Both the position numbers and the translations under genes were made by a program. From Acinetobacter sp. 10FS3-1 (lineage in GTDB: Bacteria > Pseudomonadota > Gammaproteobacteria > Pseudomonadales > Moraxellaceae), in contig NZ_CP039143.1 of NCBI RefSeq assembly GCF_013343215.1, forward strand, positions 496,001 through 560,000: a stretch of 64,000 bases of DNA. The letters are read 5' to 3'. Positions 22,452 to 30,177 of the stretch are shown here, piece by piece. The stretch's first letter is position 1, and each line of letters starts with the position of its first letter. The notes below the pieces were generated by a model, which made no database searches, was not told the DNA's origin, and was given only the letters and a program-made list of their open reading frames with translations.

Positions 22452-22866
22452 GAATTAACCCCTGAGATTTTGCCTGATTAAAGAGTACTGCTGAGCGTGT
22501 ACCGCTACGGCACACCATTAAAATCGGTTTCGGCAGCTCATTATAATAGCGGGCAAACTCTTCAATATTGGCCTGGGAAATCTGTCCACTTACTACAGGC
22601 TGGTAGATCACGCTTACCTGAGACCTTTCCGCAATTGAACGTAACTGGCTCACACTTACCTTATTTCCTGGCTCCTGATCGGGAAGATTAACAATCACCG
22701 ATTTAAAACCATCTTTTAATAACTGTTCAAACTTAGCCGATGTCATCTGACCTGTTATGCTGACATTTGAGTTCAAAGCGCGACTTAAGTCACTGGCTGC
22801 AAAACTTAAAGAAGCGCAGCTCAAGCTCATCAGCAGTAAAGCTTTGTACCAGAAGGACTTAGTCAT
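22444..22866 (-). CDS. Exported DUF442/beta-lactamase-hydrolase-like phosphatase protein
   Basis: 140 residues. A signal peptide (MTKSFWYKALLLMSLSCASLSFA, cleavage near 23) targets it to the periplasm. The rest is the DUF442 (BLH-like, TIGR01244-type) domain, a small cysteine-phosphatase-like fold. The P-loop is CRSGTRS (C-x5-R), which could bind phosphate or sulfur. It is a paralogue of the upstream gene: YNELPKPILM is identical in both. Its ATG overlaps the upstream stop by eight bases. Confidence 0.8.
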   Translation of the reverse strand: MTKSFWYKALLLMSLSCASLSFAASDLSRALNSNVSITGQMTSAKFEQLLKDGFKSVIVNLPDQEPGNKVSVSQLRSIAERSQVSVIYQPVVSGQISQANIEEFARYYNELPKPILMVCRSGTRSAVLFNQAKSQGLIHE

Positions 22867-23194
22867 CCAGTAAGTCCATCTGTTTTGCCAGTTGATATAA
22901 ATTATTAGAACGGTTACCTGTACGGCAGAACATCAAGATCGGTTTTGGCAACTCATTATAATGATTGGCAAAAGTGCGTACATCAAGTTCGCTTATCTGG
23001 CCCGCGACCACAGGCTGAAATACATAATCCAGACCCGCCTTACGCGCTGCTTCCTCAATCTGGACACTGGAGGGCTGTTCAGGGCCGCCTTCCATGTCTG
23101 GACGATTGTTAATAATCGACTTAAAACCTTTTTCTACCACCTGATCAATATGTTCAGGACCAATTTGACCTGCAAAGCCTACATTTTCGCTCAT
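22859..23194 (-). CDS. DUF442/beta-lactamase-hydrolase-like phosphatase protein
   Basis: 111 residues, no signal peptide, so cytoplasmic. It starts MSENVGFAGQIGPEHIDQVVEKGFKSIINNRPDMEG, the typical TIGR01244 beginning, and ends with the P-loop CRTGNRS (C-x5-R). Related domains are found fused to sulfide- or metallo-hydrolase proteins (Blh) in sulfide responses, so a sulfur or tyrosine-phosphate chemistry is possible but unproven. It leads a coupled operon with an exported paralogue and a microlipoprotein. Confidence 0.8.
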   Translation of the reverse strand: MSENVGFAGQIGPEHIDQVVEKGFKSIINNRPDMEGGPEQPSSVQIEEAARKAGLDYVFQPVVAGQISELDVRTFANHYNELPKPILMFCRTGNRSNNLYQLAKQMDLLDD

Positions 23195-23318
23195 GATGTC
23201 ACTCCATTATCGCATTTATCTTGATATGCTTTATGATAGCATTAAGCTGAAAATATGATGTCTAGTTCTGAAAACTTTATAAACGATTACAACTATAAAA
23301 TAACGCAATGGAGCGCGT

Positions 23319-24215
23319 ATGTACGCTTATACAGTCGAACCACTGTATGTCAAAAGCGGTCAGGAAGTGATTGCTGCAGATTTCTATCGTCCTCAACAGA
23401 TCGACAAGCCCGCTGTCATCCTCATGGCTCACGGTCTGGCGGCTTTACGCCACTTTAAACTGATCCAATACGCACAGCGTTTTGCCAAAGCCGGTTATGC
23501 GGTAATACTCTTTGATTATCGCTATTGGGGAGGAAGTACGGGTCGCCCACGTGAGCTGGTATCAATCCGGGCTCAACTTGATGATTGGCATACGATGATT
23601 AACCATTTACACACACGTAAATCTATTGATGCCAAACGTATTGTGCTGTGGGGAACTGCGCTAAGTGGCGGGCATGTATTAACCCTTGCAGCAGAGTTAA
23701 AAAATATTCAGGCGGTGATGGTTCAGGTACCTTTTGTGGATGGAGCCGAAAGTGCCAAACTTTATCCCTTACAGCAAATGCCCAAAGCCCTGAAAATTTC
23801 CAGTCAGGATTATATGGGAGCAAAGGTCGGCATGGCACCCAGAACTTTACCTGTGGTTGACCGGCAGGAACTGTGTTTTCTGCCGACCCCGGACAGTTAT
23901 GAGGGCTATCTCTCCATTGTAAATCCGGATCATTATTGGAGTGGCTATATTCCGGCACGAGCGTTCTTTAAGCTAATCCGTTATCGTCCTATTCTGGATG
24001 TGCGTAAGATCGCGGTGCCTGCGCTTTTTATTGCGGCTCAGCAAGATAGTCTGATACCGATTGAGTCCAGTAGGGAAACAGCGACCAATATTGCTCCTTT
24101 TGTACAATATCATGAGTGGAATATGCGACATTTTGATATTTATCATGGAGAATGGTTTGAAAAAGCGATTTCGACCCAATTAGAATTCTTACATCAACAT
24201 ATTGGAGTGCGTTAG
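23319..24215 (+). CDS. Alpha/beta hydrolase-like protein, nucleophile position substituted
   Basis: 298 residues. The alpha/beta-hydrolase fold is shown by MAHGLAALRHF (oxyanion HG), FDYRYWGGSTG, the nucleophile elbow LWGTALSGGHVL and the late acid/His segments AAQQDSLIP and EWNMRHFDIYHGEW. In such elbows the Gly-x-Ser-x-Gly serine follows Gly-Thr. Here that residue is Ala (codon GCG, one change from TCG), and a Ser stands two residues later. The protein may be inactive or use the displaced Ser. No signal peptide. trxC starts immediately after the stop codon. Confidence 0.82.
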   Translation: MYAYTVEPLYVKSGQEVIAADFYRPQQIDKPAVILMAHGLAALRHFKLIQYAQRFAKAGYAVILFDYRYWGGSTGRPRELVSIRAQLDDWHTMINHLHTRKSIDAKRIVLWGTALSGGHVLTLAAELKNIQAVMVQVPFVDGAESAKLYPLQQMPKALKISSQDYMGAKVGMAPRTLPVVDRQELCFLPTPDSYEGYLSIVNPDHYWSGYIPARAFFKLIRYRPILDVRKIAVPALFIAAQQDSLIPIESSRETATNIAPFVQYHEWNMRHFDIYHGEWFEKAISTQLEFLHQHIGVR

Positions 24216-24647
24216 ATGATCATTGTATGCTCAGAATGTCAGGCCAAAAACCGTGTGCCTGAAGAGAAGCTGAGGGAGAATCCTGCCTGTGGTCAATGTC
24301 ATCAGGCGCTGGTTCCCTTGGCCCCGATTGAACTGAATGAACAGAATTTCAGTCTGTTTGTCACCCATAGTGACCTGCCGATTCTGATTGACTTATGGGC
24401 AGACTGGTGTGGTCCTTGCAAAATGATGGCACCGCATTTTGCCAATGTTGCCCAGCAATATCCTAATGTTGTGTTTGCCAAAATCGATACCGAAGCCAAT
24501 CCACGTTTAAGTGCTGCATTTAATGTGCGGAGTATTCCGACGCTGGTGTTGATGAATAAAACGGATGAAATTGCTAGAATAAGCGGTGCATTACGCTCAA
24601 GCGAGCTACAAAAATGGCTTGATCAGCAGTTAAATGCCTCATCCTAA
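24216..24647 (+). CDS. trxC: Thioredoxin 2
   Basis: 143 residues. The N-terminal zinc module has CSEC and CGQC (about 5-8 and 25-28), and the thioredoxin domain has active-site WCGPC in DLWADWCGPCKMM and the cis-Pro RSIPTLVL. TrxC reduces protein disulfides in the cytoplasm, especially under oxidative stress. The ATG directly follows the TAG of the hydrolase gene (TAGATG), so the two are translationally linked. The thioesterase gene follows after 20 bases. Confidence 0.95.
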   Translation: MIIVCSECQAKNRVPEEKLRENPACGQCHQALVPLAPIELNEQNFSLFVTHSDLPILIDLWADWCGPCKMMAPHFANVAQQYPNVVFAKIDTEANPRLSAAFNVRSIPTLVLMNKTDEIARISGALRSSELQKWLDQQLNASS

Positions 24648-24667
24648 TTCACAAGCCTGGAGTTCAA

Positions 24668-25090
24668 GTGTCAGATTCTCATATTAAACCAGAGGGAATT
24701 CTTTCCCTGCAGACCATTGCAATGCCTGCGGATACCAACTGGAGCGGAGATGTATTTGGTGGCTGGATTGTTTCACAAATGGACTTAGCCGGTGCGATTC
24801 ATGCCGAGCGTTTTAGTAAAGGTCGTTGTGCTACTATTTCAATTAATCAGATGACCTTCTTGGTTCCAGTAAAAGTGGGTGATGTGATTAGCTGTTATAC
24901 CCAGATTTTAAAGGTGGGTAATACCTCTATCCAGATGGAAATTGAGGTATGGGATAGTCACGATGATTCGCGTCCACCTGTACGGGTGACAGAAGGGGTA
25001 TTTACCTTTGTCGCAGTGGATGTCAAAGGCAATAAACGCCTGATTCCGGAAGAAGCAAAACAGAAGTTTTTAGAATCTCGACAAAACTGA
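24668..25090 (+). CDS. yciA: Acyl-CoA thioesterase, YciA family
   Basis: 140 residues from GTG 24668, with CTGGAG five bases upstream. Hotdog fold: the catalytic Asp is in NWSGDVFGGWIVSQMD, followed by HAERFSKGRCATISINQM and DVISCYTQILKVGNTSIQMEIEVW, as in YciA/BACH-type enzymes. It hydrolyses a broad range of acyl-CoA thioesters, releasing CoA. It is the third gene of an apparent hydrolase-trxC-thioesterase transcript and is followed by a terminator. Confidence 0.9.
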   Translation: MSDSHIKPEGILSLQTIAMPADTNWSGDVFGGWIVSQMDLAGAIHAERFSKGRCATISINQMTFLVPVKVGDVISCYTQILKVGNTSIQMEIEVWDSHDDSRPPVRVTEGVFTFVAVDVKGNKRLIPEEAKQKFLESRQN

Positions 25091-25103
25091 ATAGAAAATA
25101 AAA

Positions 25104-25134
25104 AAAATCCCAGCTCATTGTCTGGGATTTTTTT
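25104..25134. terminator. Bidirectional intrinsic terminator
   Basis: AATCCCAG / CTGGGATT stem, with eight A before it and six T after it. It separates the convergent yciA and DUF4442 genes. Confidence 0.85.
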
Positions 25135-25149
25135 GGTTTTATGATGAAA

Positions 25150-25653
25150 TCAGGCTTTCTTCAGCTGGCTCTTGGCCACCCAAGCCCAAAGCATTTCACA
25201 TTGAATCGGTTCCTCACCAGATTCATCGGTGATGATGACCCGAACCAGCGTTTCCCCTCTGTCTGAATTTTGCATCAATTGCTGCTGTTCAGCAGTTAGG
25301 GTAGCCACTGCGGTCATGGCGCCTTTGCTGGGCCGCTTATAATCCACTTTTAGGCTTTTGATGAGTACAATGGCACTATCCGGAACGTTCATCGCCGTGA
25401 CAAAACCAGTCGCAGTTTCTGCCAGCAAGGCCATGGCACAGGCATGGAGCTGACCAATATGGTTCTGCATGGCTTTATGATTGGCGATGCTCACGATCAC
25501 CTTGGACGCACTGATGTGCTGATAGCGTATTTTGGCCGACCCCACCATGGGCACCATCCGGCCAAAAGTTTTACTCAGTAAGGTGGTTTGAATACCTTGA
25601 GGTAGTCTTGATGTGGCTTGAACCAGTTTCGTCAGTCGATTGCGATGTGCCAT
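25150..25653 (-). CDS. DUF4442 hotdog-fold thioesterase-like protein
   Basis: 167 residues, cytoplasmic. HNHIGQLHACAMALLAETATG matches the central helix of hotdog proteins of the DUF4442/YiiD type (NHIGQLHACAM), and SAKIRYQHISASKVIVSI gives the first strands. Substrate is unknown; thioester cleavage is likely from the fold. It lies convergent to yciA and 28 bases downstream of yajQ. Confidence 0.8.
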   Translation of the reverse strand: MAHRNRLTKLVQATSRLPQGIQTTLLSKTFGRMVPMVGSAKIRYQHISASKVIVSIANHKAMQNHIGQLHACAMALLAETATGFVTAMNVPDSAIVLIKSLKVDYKRPSKGAMTAVATLTAEQQQLMQNSDRGETLVRVIITDESGEEPIQCEMLWAWVAKSQLKKA

Positions 25654-25681
25654 AATTTCCTCAGCCAGACAGGACGCTGTC

Positions 25682-26170
25682 TTAATCCTTAAAGTTGTTG
25701 AACTGTAAAGGCAAACCGAATTGCTGTTCCTTCAGGAATGCCATCACTTGTTGCAAGGTATCGCGTTTCTTGTCGGTCACACGAATCTTGTCACCCTGAA
25801 TTGAAGATTGCACTTTAATGCCACTTTCTTTAATGGCTTTATTAATTTTTTTCGCAGTATCAGAGTCAAGACCATCTTTAAGCTTGATGACCTGAATCAC
25901 ATTTTTACCAGAAGCTGTCATTTTTTGCGGATCAAGCGCCTGAATGTCGACTTTACGCTTATAGAAGTGGTTTTCCAGCATGGTATACACTTGCTCACAT
26001 TGGAAATCACTTTCAGTGATAATTTTGATTTCCTTGTTCTTTTCATTCAGTTCAATTGAAACCTCCTGTCCACGGAAATCAAAACGTGTTCCGATTTCTT
26101 TTTGAGTGTTTTGAACTGCATGATTTACTTCAAAAATTTCTAATTCTGAAACAATATCGAAAGAAGGCAT
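25682..26170 (-). CDS. yajQ: YajQ family nucleotide-binding protein
   Basis: 162 residues, standard length for YajQ. The N-terminus MPSFDIVSELEIFEVNHAVQNTQKE and the RFDFRG segment are hallmarks. The family has two ferredoxin-like domains. Some members bind cyclic di-GMP and act with a LysR-type regulator, and others bind RNA; the role here is not shown by context. AGG-rich DNA precedes the ATG. Confidence 0.94.
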   Translation of the reverse strand: MPSFDIVSELEIFEVNHAVQNTQKEIGTRFDFRGQEVSIELNEKNKEIKIITESDFQCEQVYTMLENHFYKRKVDIQALDPQKMTASGKNVIQVIKLKDGLDSDTAKKINKAIKESGIKVQSSIQGDKIRVTDKKRDTLQQVMAFLKEQQFGLPLQFNNFKD

Positions 26171-26261
26171 GGTTTAGACCTTTACAAATGGAAAGAATAT
26201 CTGAGATGCTAGGGATGTTTTCTTCATTTGCCAAGTGTTGTTTATATCAAAGGAGTGCGCA

Positions 26262-26576
26262 ATGATCCGTAAACAAGAAATTACAACATTTGAGTTCCCA
26301 GAAAATGCCGTAATCTGGGATGTACGCGATGCAAGTGCTTATGCTGAAGCACACGTGAAAGGGGCAGTGAATCAGCCTATTAACGATCTTTCAGCAGACA
26401 GCCTGACTCAGGTGTCGGCGGATCAACCAATTTATATTTTATGTGGCGGTGGAAGCAAAGCACCACGTGCAGCTGAGAAGTTAGAAGCTTTCGATAATTC
26501 ACGTGAATATGTCATTCTGATGGGGGGAACCCGTGCTGCTCGTGAAGCAGGTATGCCCTTAGAACAGAGTGCATAA
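26262..26576 (+). CDS. Single-domain rhodanese-like sulfurtransferase
   Basis: 104 residues from ATG 26262 (AAGGAG seven bases upstream; an ATG nine codons earlier is less likely). A single rhodanese domain: VIWDVRDASAYAEAHVKGAVNQP near the start and the active-site loop YILCGGGSKAPRAAEKL with catalytic Cys. The GlpE/PspE-like size suggests cytoplasmic sulfane-sulfur transfer. No partner gene indicates the acceptor. Confidence 0.85.
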   Translation: MIRKQEITTFEFPENAVIWDVRDASAYAEAHVKGAVNQPINDLSADSLTQVSADQPIYILCGGGSKAPRAAEKLEAFDNSREYVILMGGTRAAREAGMPLEQSA

Positions 26577-26587
26577 TTGACTTTGTA

Positions 26588-26614
26588 AAAAAAAGCGCCG
26601 TCAGGCGCTTTTTT
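26588..26614. terminator. Bidirectional intrinsic terminator
   Basis: AAAAGCGCC-GTCA-GGCGCTTTT hairpin with flanking A and T runs. It ends the rhodanese gene, and on the other strand the mnmC operon. Confidence 0.88.
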
Positions 26615-26629
26615 AATGGGGGTAATATT

Positions 26630-26735
26630 TTTCCCTTTCCTTTTAGAGAGGGGCAGGGAGAGATGAAATATTTTCACAATAAAATAAAACCCTCCCCCTC
26701 GCCCTGTCCCATAGGGAGAGAGAACCCCCTTAAAA
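26630..26735. repeat. Dispersed palindromic repeat, copy 1
   Basis: GC-rich, purine/pyrimidine-skewed intergenic element with imperfect inverted arms (CCCTTTCCTTTTAGAGAGGGG; CCCTCGCCCTGTCCCATAGGG). It shares the CCTTTTAGGA-type core and CCCTCTCC/GGAGAGGG arms with the elements at 42241 and 58600. It lies only between genes, like REP/BIME-type elements. Confidence 0.5.
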
Positions 26736-26742
26736 CAGGATT

Positions 26743-27903
26743 CTATATTTGCGGCTTGAAATACGGTTTTTTGGCTTTTACTTTTTTCTGAAAACGCGTC
26801 ACGCTGAGTTTTTTGACGAGATCCGACGGAACAGGACACGCCTCTCCAAGGATCTGGGCTGCCAGAATTTCACTGCATAATGGCGCAAACAGAAAACCCT
26901 TGGAACCCAGTCCCGCGAAACTGTAAATTTCTTCTCCGGTATGCATTTGACCCAGTAGCGGAAAATAATCCTGACTTTGTGCCCTCACCGAGGCACGGCC
27001 TTGCCAGGTCTCAGCGGCTGGCAGTGATTGGGCATATTCGGGGAAGACACTGTGGATAAGTTCATAGTTATGCACATGATCTTCTGTCAGTACGTCTGTG
27101 TCTTCGCGATTTGGATGAAAAGAAGCTCCAAGCAGCAGTTGTTCATGATTCAGCTGCATACAGTAGCCGCCATAACTATAGGCGGTTTTTAGGTTTAAGG
27201 GCTGGTTCTGGTTGTTTACCCAGCTGACCTGGCCTCGAATCGGTTTGAGTACCGGATAATCTGTGAAGAACTGCTGGCTTTCTCGCGCCGTACAGACAAT
27301 CACATGATCAAACTCCCCGAGGAACTGCTGATCTGCAAACAGTTGAGTGTTGGTGGCTGTTTCAATGCGGCTGATTTTGGCCTGTGCATAATGAATATTA
27401 GGGTGTTGCAGAATTTCCTCCTGTAGCTGGTGCGGCGAAACAGCACCAGCTGCCAGAAGTTTTAAACTAGGATATTCGCTGTGTAGCTCTTGAGATTCCA
27501 CCGCCTGCAGGGCCAGAATGCCTGCTGGATATTCATCTGCCAAACTGAGCAGTTGTTCAGGCTTTTTCAAAGCCAGCTGGCTGACCTGAATCGGACGAAA
27601 AGCTTTAAAGCTCTGATAATGATTGAGGGCATGTTGCCATGCCAGCGTCATCAGGTGTGCGCTGCTTTGTTCAATTGGACCGAGTTTGGGGTTTAGTAAA
27701 GCCAGAGGATTACCCGATCCTCCTGCAAGTGGCGCTGACTGGTCGTAAATCGAGACTTGATGACCACGCTGAGCGAATGCCCATGCCGCACTCAAACCTG
27801 CAATTCCGGCGCCAATTATGGCAATCTGGCGGGGCTGGGTATTTAACTCAGGTTTTGATTCAGTTTTTTTTTTGAGCAATATCCGATTCTGACGGACTTT
27901 CAT
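26743..27903 (-). CDS. mnmC: MnmC oxidoreductase domain (separate frame from the methyltransferase)
   Basis: 386 residues in this frame. FAD-binding IAIIGAGIAGLSAAWAFAQRG at about 28-48 begins the MnmC(o) domain. AYSYGGYCMQLNHEQLLLGASFHP and SFAGLGSKGFLFAPLCSE are typical of that domain. It converts cmnm5U34 to nm5U34 in tRNA. In most gammaproteobacteria it is fused to the methyltransferase. Here the frame is shifted relative to the gene at 27860 by a run of ten A. The visible ATG at 27903 has only a poor ribosome site inside the upstream gene. Either a slippage product, a split gene, or a sequencing or frameshift error. Confidence 0.75.
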   Translation of the reverse strand: MKVRQNRILLKKKTESKPELNTQPRQIAIIGAGIAGLSAAWAFAQRGHQVSIYDQSAPLAGGSGNPLALLNPKLGPIEQSSAHLMTLAWQHALNHYQSFKAFRPIQVSQLALKKPEQLLSLADEYPAGILALQAVESQELHSEYPSLKLLAAGAVSPHQLQEEILQHPNIHYAQAKISRIETATNTQLFADQQFLGEFDHVIVCTARESQQFFTDYPVLKPIRGQVSWVNNQNQPLNLKTAYSYGGYCMQLNHEQLLLGASFHPNREDTDVLTEDHVHNYELIHSVFPEYAQSLPAAETWQGRASVRAQSQDYFPLLGQMHTGEEIYSFAGLGSKGFLFAPLCSEILAAQILGEACPVPSDLVKKLSVTRFQKKVKAKKPYFKPQI

Positions 27904-28651
27904 TCTCTTCAGCAGGTTTCCAGATGGCTTTTAGCATTTCACGTTTATGGCCAAAGCCGCGGGGACGGGAAATGGAAATACCGTGATTTTTTAAGCCGCG
28001 CTTTAATACGCCTGCCACACTAAAAGATGCAAAGGTGGTTCCTATCTCTGATAGGCGCACAATATGCTTTAAAACGTTTTCTTCCCACATATCCGGATTG
28101 CAAGAGGGCGCAAAACCATCCAGAAACCAGGCATTTACCGGCGCGGTTTTTTCGATGACAGGAAAAACTTCATGTGCATCTCCCAGCCAAAGATCCAGAC
28201 TAAACCGCTCCTCAGGAAAGCTCAGGCGATGACAGCCTGCCAGAGGCATCGGATATTGGGCAATTAGTTGATCCGCCAGTGGTTTGAGTTCAGGCCAGAC
28301 ATGTAAAGCCCGGATCAGATCCGGTTTGGACAGAGGGAATTTCTCGACTGAAATGGCATGCAGATGACTCTGATTATCAGGTCGAAGCTGTTGCCAGAGC
28401 TGCCACAGTGCCAGAATATTGAGCCCTGTACCAAATCCTGTTTCGCCCACACAAAAATATTCAAAAGCTTTGAGTTCTGTCAGGCGAGTGGTGAGGTCAT
28501 TGCCATTTAAAAACACATGCCGCGTTTCTAATAAGCCATTATCTTTAGAAAAATACACATCACCAAACTGCTTGGAGACAGGCACATCAATGCCATCGAC
28601 CAGTTGCCAATCCAGATCGGCGGTTTGAATTGCATGAGACAAAACGGGCAC
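27860..28651 (-). CDS. mnmC: MnmC methyltransferase domain (MnmD-like)
   Basis: 263 residues from GTG 28651. FEYFCVGETGFGTGLNILALWQLW is the SAM-binding loop of MnmC(m), and WFLDGFAPSCNPDMW and FASFSVAGVLKRGL are the conserved catalytic segments. It methylates nm5U34 to mnm5U34 in tRNAs. The frame ends in DIAQKKN at an A10 tract, where the usual linker to the oxidoreductase domain begins. Removing one A would join both domains into one protein of about 635 residues, the normal family length. Last gene of the operon yciB-yciI-28682-mnmC. Confidence 0.85.
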   Translation of the reverse strand: MPVLSHAIQTADLDWQLVDGIDVPVSKQFGDVYFSKDNGLLETRHVFLNGNDLTTRLTELKAFEYFCVGETGFGTGLNILALWQLWQQLRPDNQSHLHAISVEKFPLSKPDLIRALHVWPELKPLADQLIAQYPMPLAGCHRLSFPEERFSLDLWLGDAHEVFPVIEKTAPVNAWFLDGFAPSCNPDMWEENVLKHIVRLSEIGTTFASFSVAGVLKRGLKNHGISISRPRGFGHKREMLKAIWKPAEENESPSESDIAQKKN

Positions 28652-28681
28652 AACCTTTACTATGTCAAAGAGAGTGGTAGC

Positions 28682-29185
28682 TTACCATTGCCGGCGACGT
28701 TTGGTATAAACATAGCTGGCAATCAGGAAGCCCAGTAGTACGCCGACAGCCAGCGTTGCAGCACCATACAGGAACATCTGGGCACTACGTTCGCTTTGTA
28801 AGACCTGAACCTGAACACCGAGATTATCGTTCTTTAACTGTAATTCCTGATTCTGGGCCAAGGCTTCAAGATTGGCTTCTTCCAGCTGTTGCAAACGGGT
28901 GGCCTGATCTTTGACCAAGGCTTTGACCCTGGCTTCTTGCTGAACCTTATTGCGGGCAATTTCCTCTGCAGTTAAAGGCCTATTTTCAGCGGCTGGACTG
29001 GTCTGGGCAGAAGTGGCTACAGCCGGGAGAATTACAGGCTTTACAGTGGACTGGGTTTGGACCGCTGTCTCTGGCGCTGCTACTGTCTGACGGTCCTGAA
29101 TGGCGGGTGCAGGTAAAACCTCAACCGCCCACACCGGAGCAATCATAAAATATAGGCCAAGCATACTGGCAGTAACAACACGCAT
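28682..29185 (-). CDS. Membrane-anchored coiled-coil protein of unknown function
   Basis: 167 residues. A signal-like N-terminus (MRVVTASMLGLYFMIAPVWA) precedes a Pro/Ala/Thr-rich periplasmic spacer. A coiled coil follows at about 75-133 (ARVKALVKDQATRLQQLEEANLEAL and onwards), then a C-terminal membrane helix (FLYGAATLAVGVLLGFLIASYVY) with a YTKRRRQW cytoplasmic tail. The layout resembles the SH3-less C-terminal half of TIGR04211-type proteins. It lies five bases after yciI and 30 before mnmC. Function unknown; the topology is fairly certain. Confidence 0.75.
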   Translation of the reverse strand: MRVVTASMLGLYFMIAPVWAVEVLPAPAIQDRQTVAAPETAVQTQSTVKPVILPAVATSAQTSPAAENRPLTAEEIARNKVQQEARVKALVKDQATRLQQLEEANLEALAQNQELQLKNDNLGVQVQVLQSERSAQMFLYGAATLAVGVLLGFLIASYVYTKRRRQW

Positions 29186-29190
29186 GAACC

Positions 29191-29493
29191 TTATCCTTGA
29201 GGAAATGCTTTATTAAATGGCTTGACGTCAATGTGTGCGTAGACCCCTTCTTTCAGGAAAGGCTCATCCTGTAACCAGGCATCCAGTGCTTCACGATTAT
29301 CGAAGTCGACAATAATGGTACTGCCATAAAAGCCCGCTTGAGGATTGGCCGGGTCTTTAGGCATGGCACCTGCCACAATCAGACGGCCTTCGTCATCGAG
29401 TTTTTGTAAACGGGCAAGGTGCTGGGGACGAATTGCGAGGCGTTTTTCAACTGTACCTTCTTGATCGGTGCAGCTCACAACAAATAACGGCAT
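29191..29493 (-). CDS. yciI: YciI family protein
   Basis: 100 residues. PLFVVSCTDQEGTVEKRLAIRPQHLARL and GAMPKDPANPQAGFYGSTIIVDF contain the conserved His and Asp/Ser residues of the YciI dimeric alpha/beta-barrel family. No established reaction is agreed for the E. coli protein. It follows yciB by 27 bases, the arrangement also common in enterobacteria (yciA-yciB-yciC region), so co-transcription is likely. Confidence 0.9.
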   Translation of the reverse strand: MPLFVVSCTDQEGTVEKRLAIRPQHLARLQKLDDEGRLIVAGAMPKDPANPQAGFYGSTIIVDFDNREALDAWLQDEPFLKEGVYAHIDVKPFNKAFPQG

Positions 29494-29520
29494 GCTGGCT
29501 CTCTTGGTTTGTAGTTGGAC

Positions 29521-30132
29521 TTATTCAGCGGTTTTAAAGTATTTACGCAATACAATAAACTGAATAATGATAAAGGAAAACATCACGATCATGTCACCAA
29601 ATGCGGTAAATTCACCCCAATATTTTCCATCCATCCATAAATAGGCGAAAAAGGTATGCAAAAATGACATCAAGACAAACATCCCTACCCAGGCATAGTT
29701 GAGCTTGACCCAGCCTTTATCGGTTAAATTGAAGACAGGACCAAACAGGCGCTGGATTAATGGCTTTTTATCTTTGCTAAACCATGGCGACAAGAAAAAC
29801 ACCCCGGCAAAGACCAGATTCAGCAAAACGGCTTTTAGCCGGATATAGAAATCATCGCTCAGGATCAGGGTAATGCCACCAAAAATTACCGTCATAAACA
29901 GTACAATCCATTGCTGCTTGTCCAGACGGAATTTCTGCATGACGAATAAGGCACCGTAGACGACCAGCATAGAGATGATCAGACCTGTGGTCGCAACAAG
30001 AATATTATTATTGTCGACACCTCCAGCAGAACCGATCAGTTGTAGCAGTTGATGGTCAGTGTCTTTTGGATCTACAGTTTTATATAAATAAAAGAAAATA
30101 ATGAGTGGCACAAAGTCTAAAAGTGCTTTCAT
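29521..30132 (-). CDS. yciB: Inner membrane septation protein YciB
   Basis: 203 residues from the ATG at 30132. An upstream in-frame ATG at 30183 would extend into the divergent promoter region and overlap the next gene's start, so it is rejected. MKALLDFVPLIIFFYLYKTVDP and five membrane helices match YciB/IspZ. It is an inner-membrane protein linked to septation and envelope synthesis. It leads the operon yciB-yciI-unknown-mnmC and is divergent from the RNase AM gene. Confidence 0.92.
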   Translation of the reverse strand: MKALLDFVPLIIFFYLYKTVDPKDTDHQLLQLIGSAGGVDNNNILVATTGLIISMLVVYGALFVMQKFRLDKQQWIVLFMTVIFGGITLILSDDFYIRLKAVLLNLVFAGVFFLSPWFSKDKKPLIQRLFGPVFNLTDKGWVKLNYAWVGMFVLMSFLHTFFAYLWMDGKYWGEFTAFGDMIVMFSFIIIQFIVLRKYFKTAE

Positions 30133-30177
30133 GTTAGAGTATCTAAATCTGATCAAATAAATGTCTATAGTATAGAG

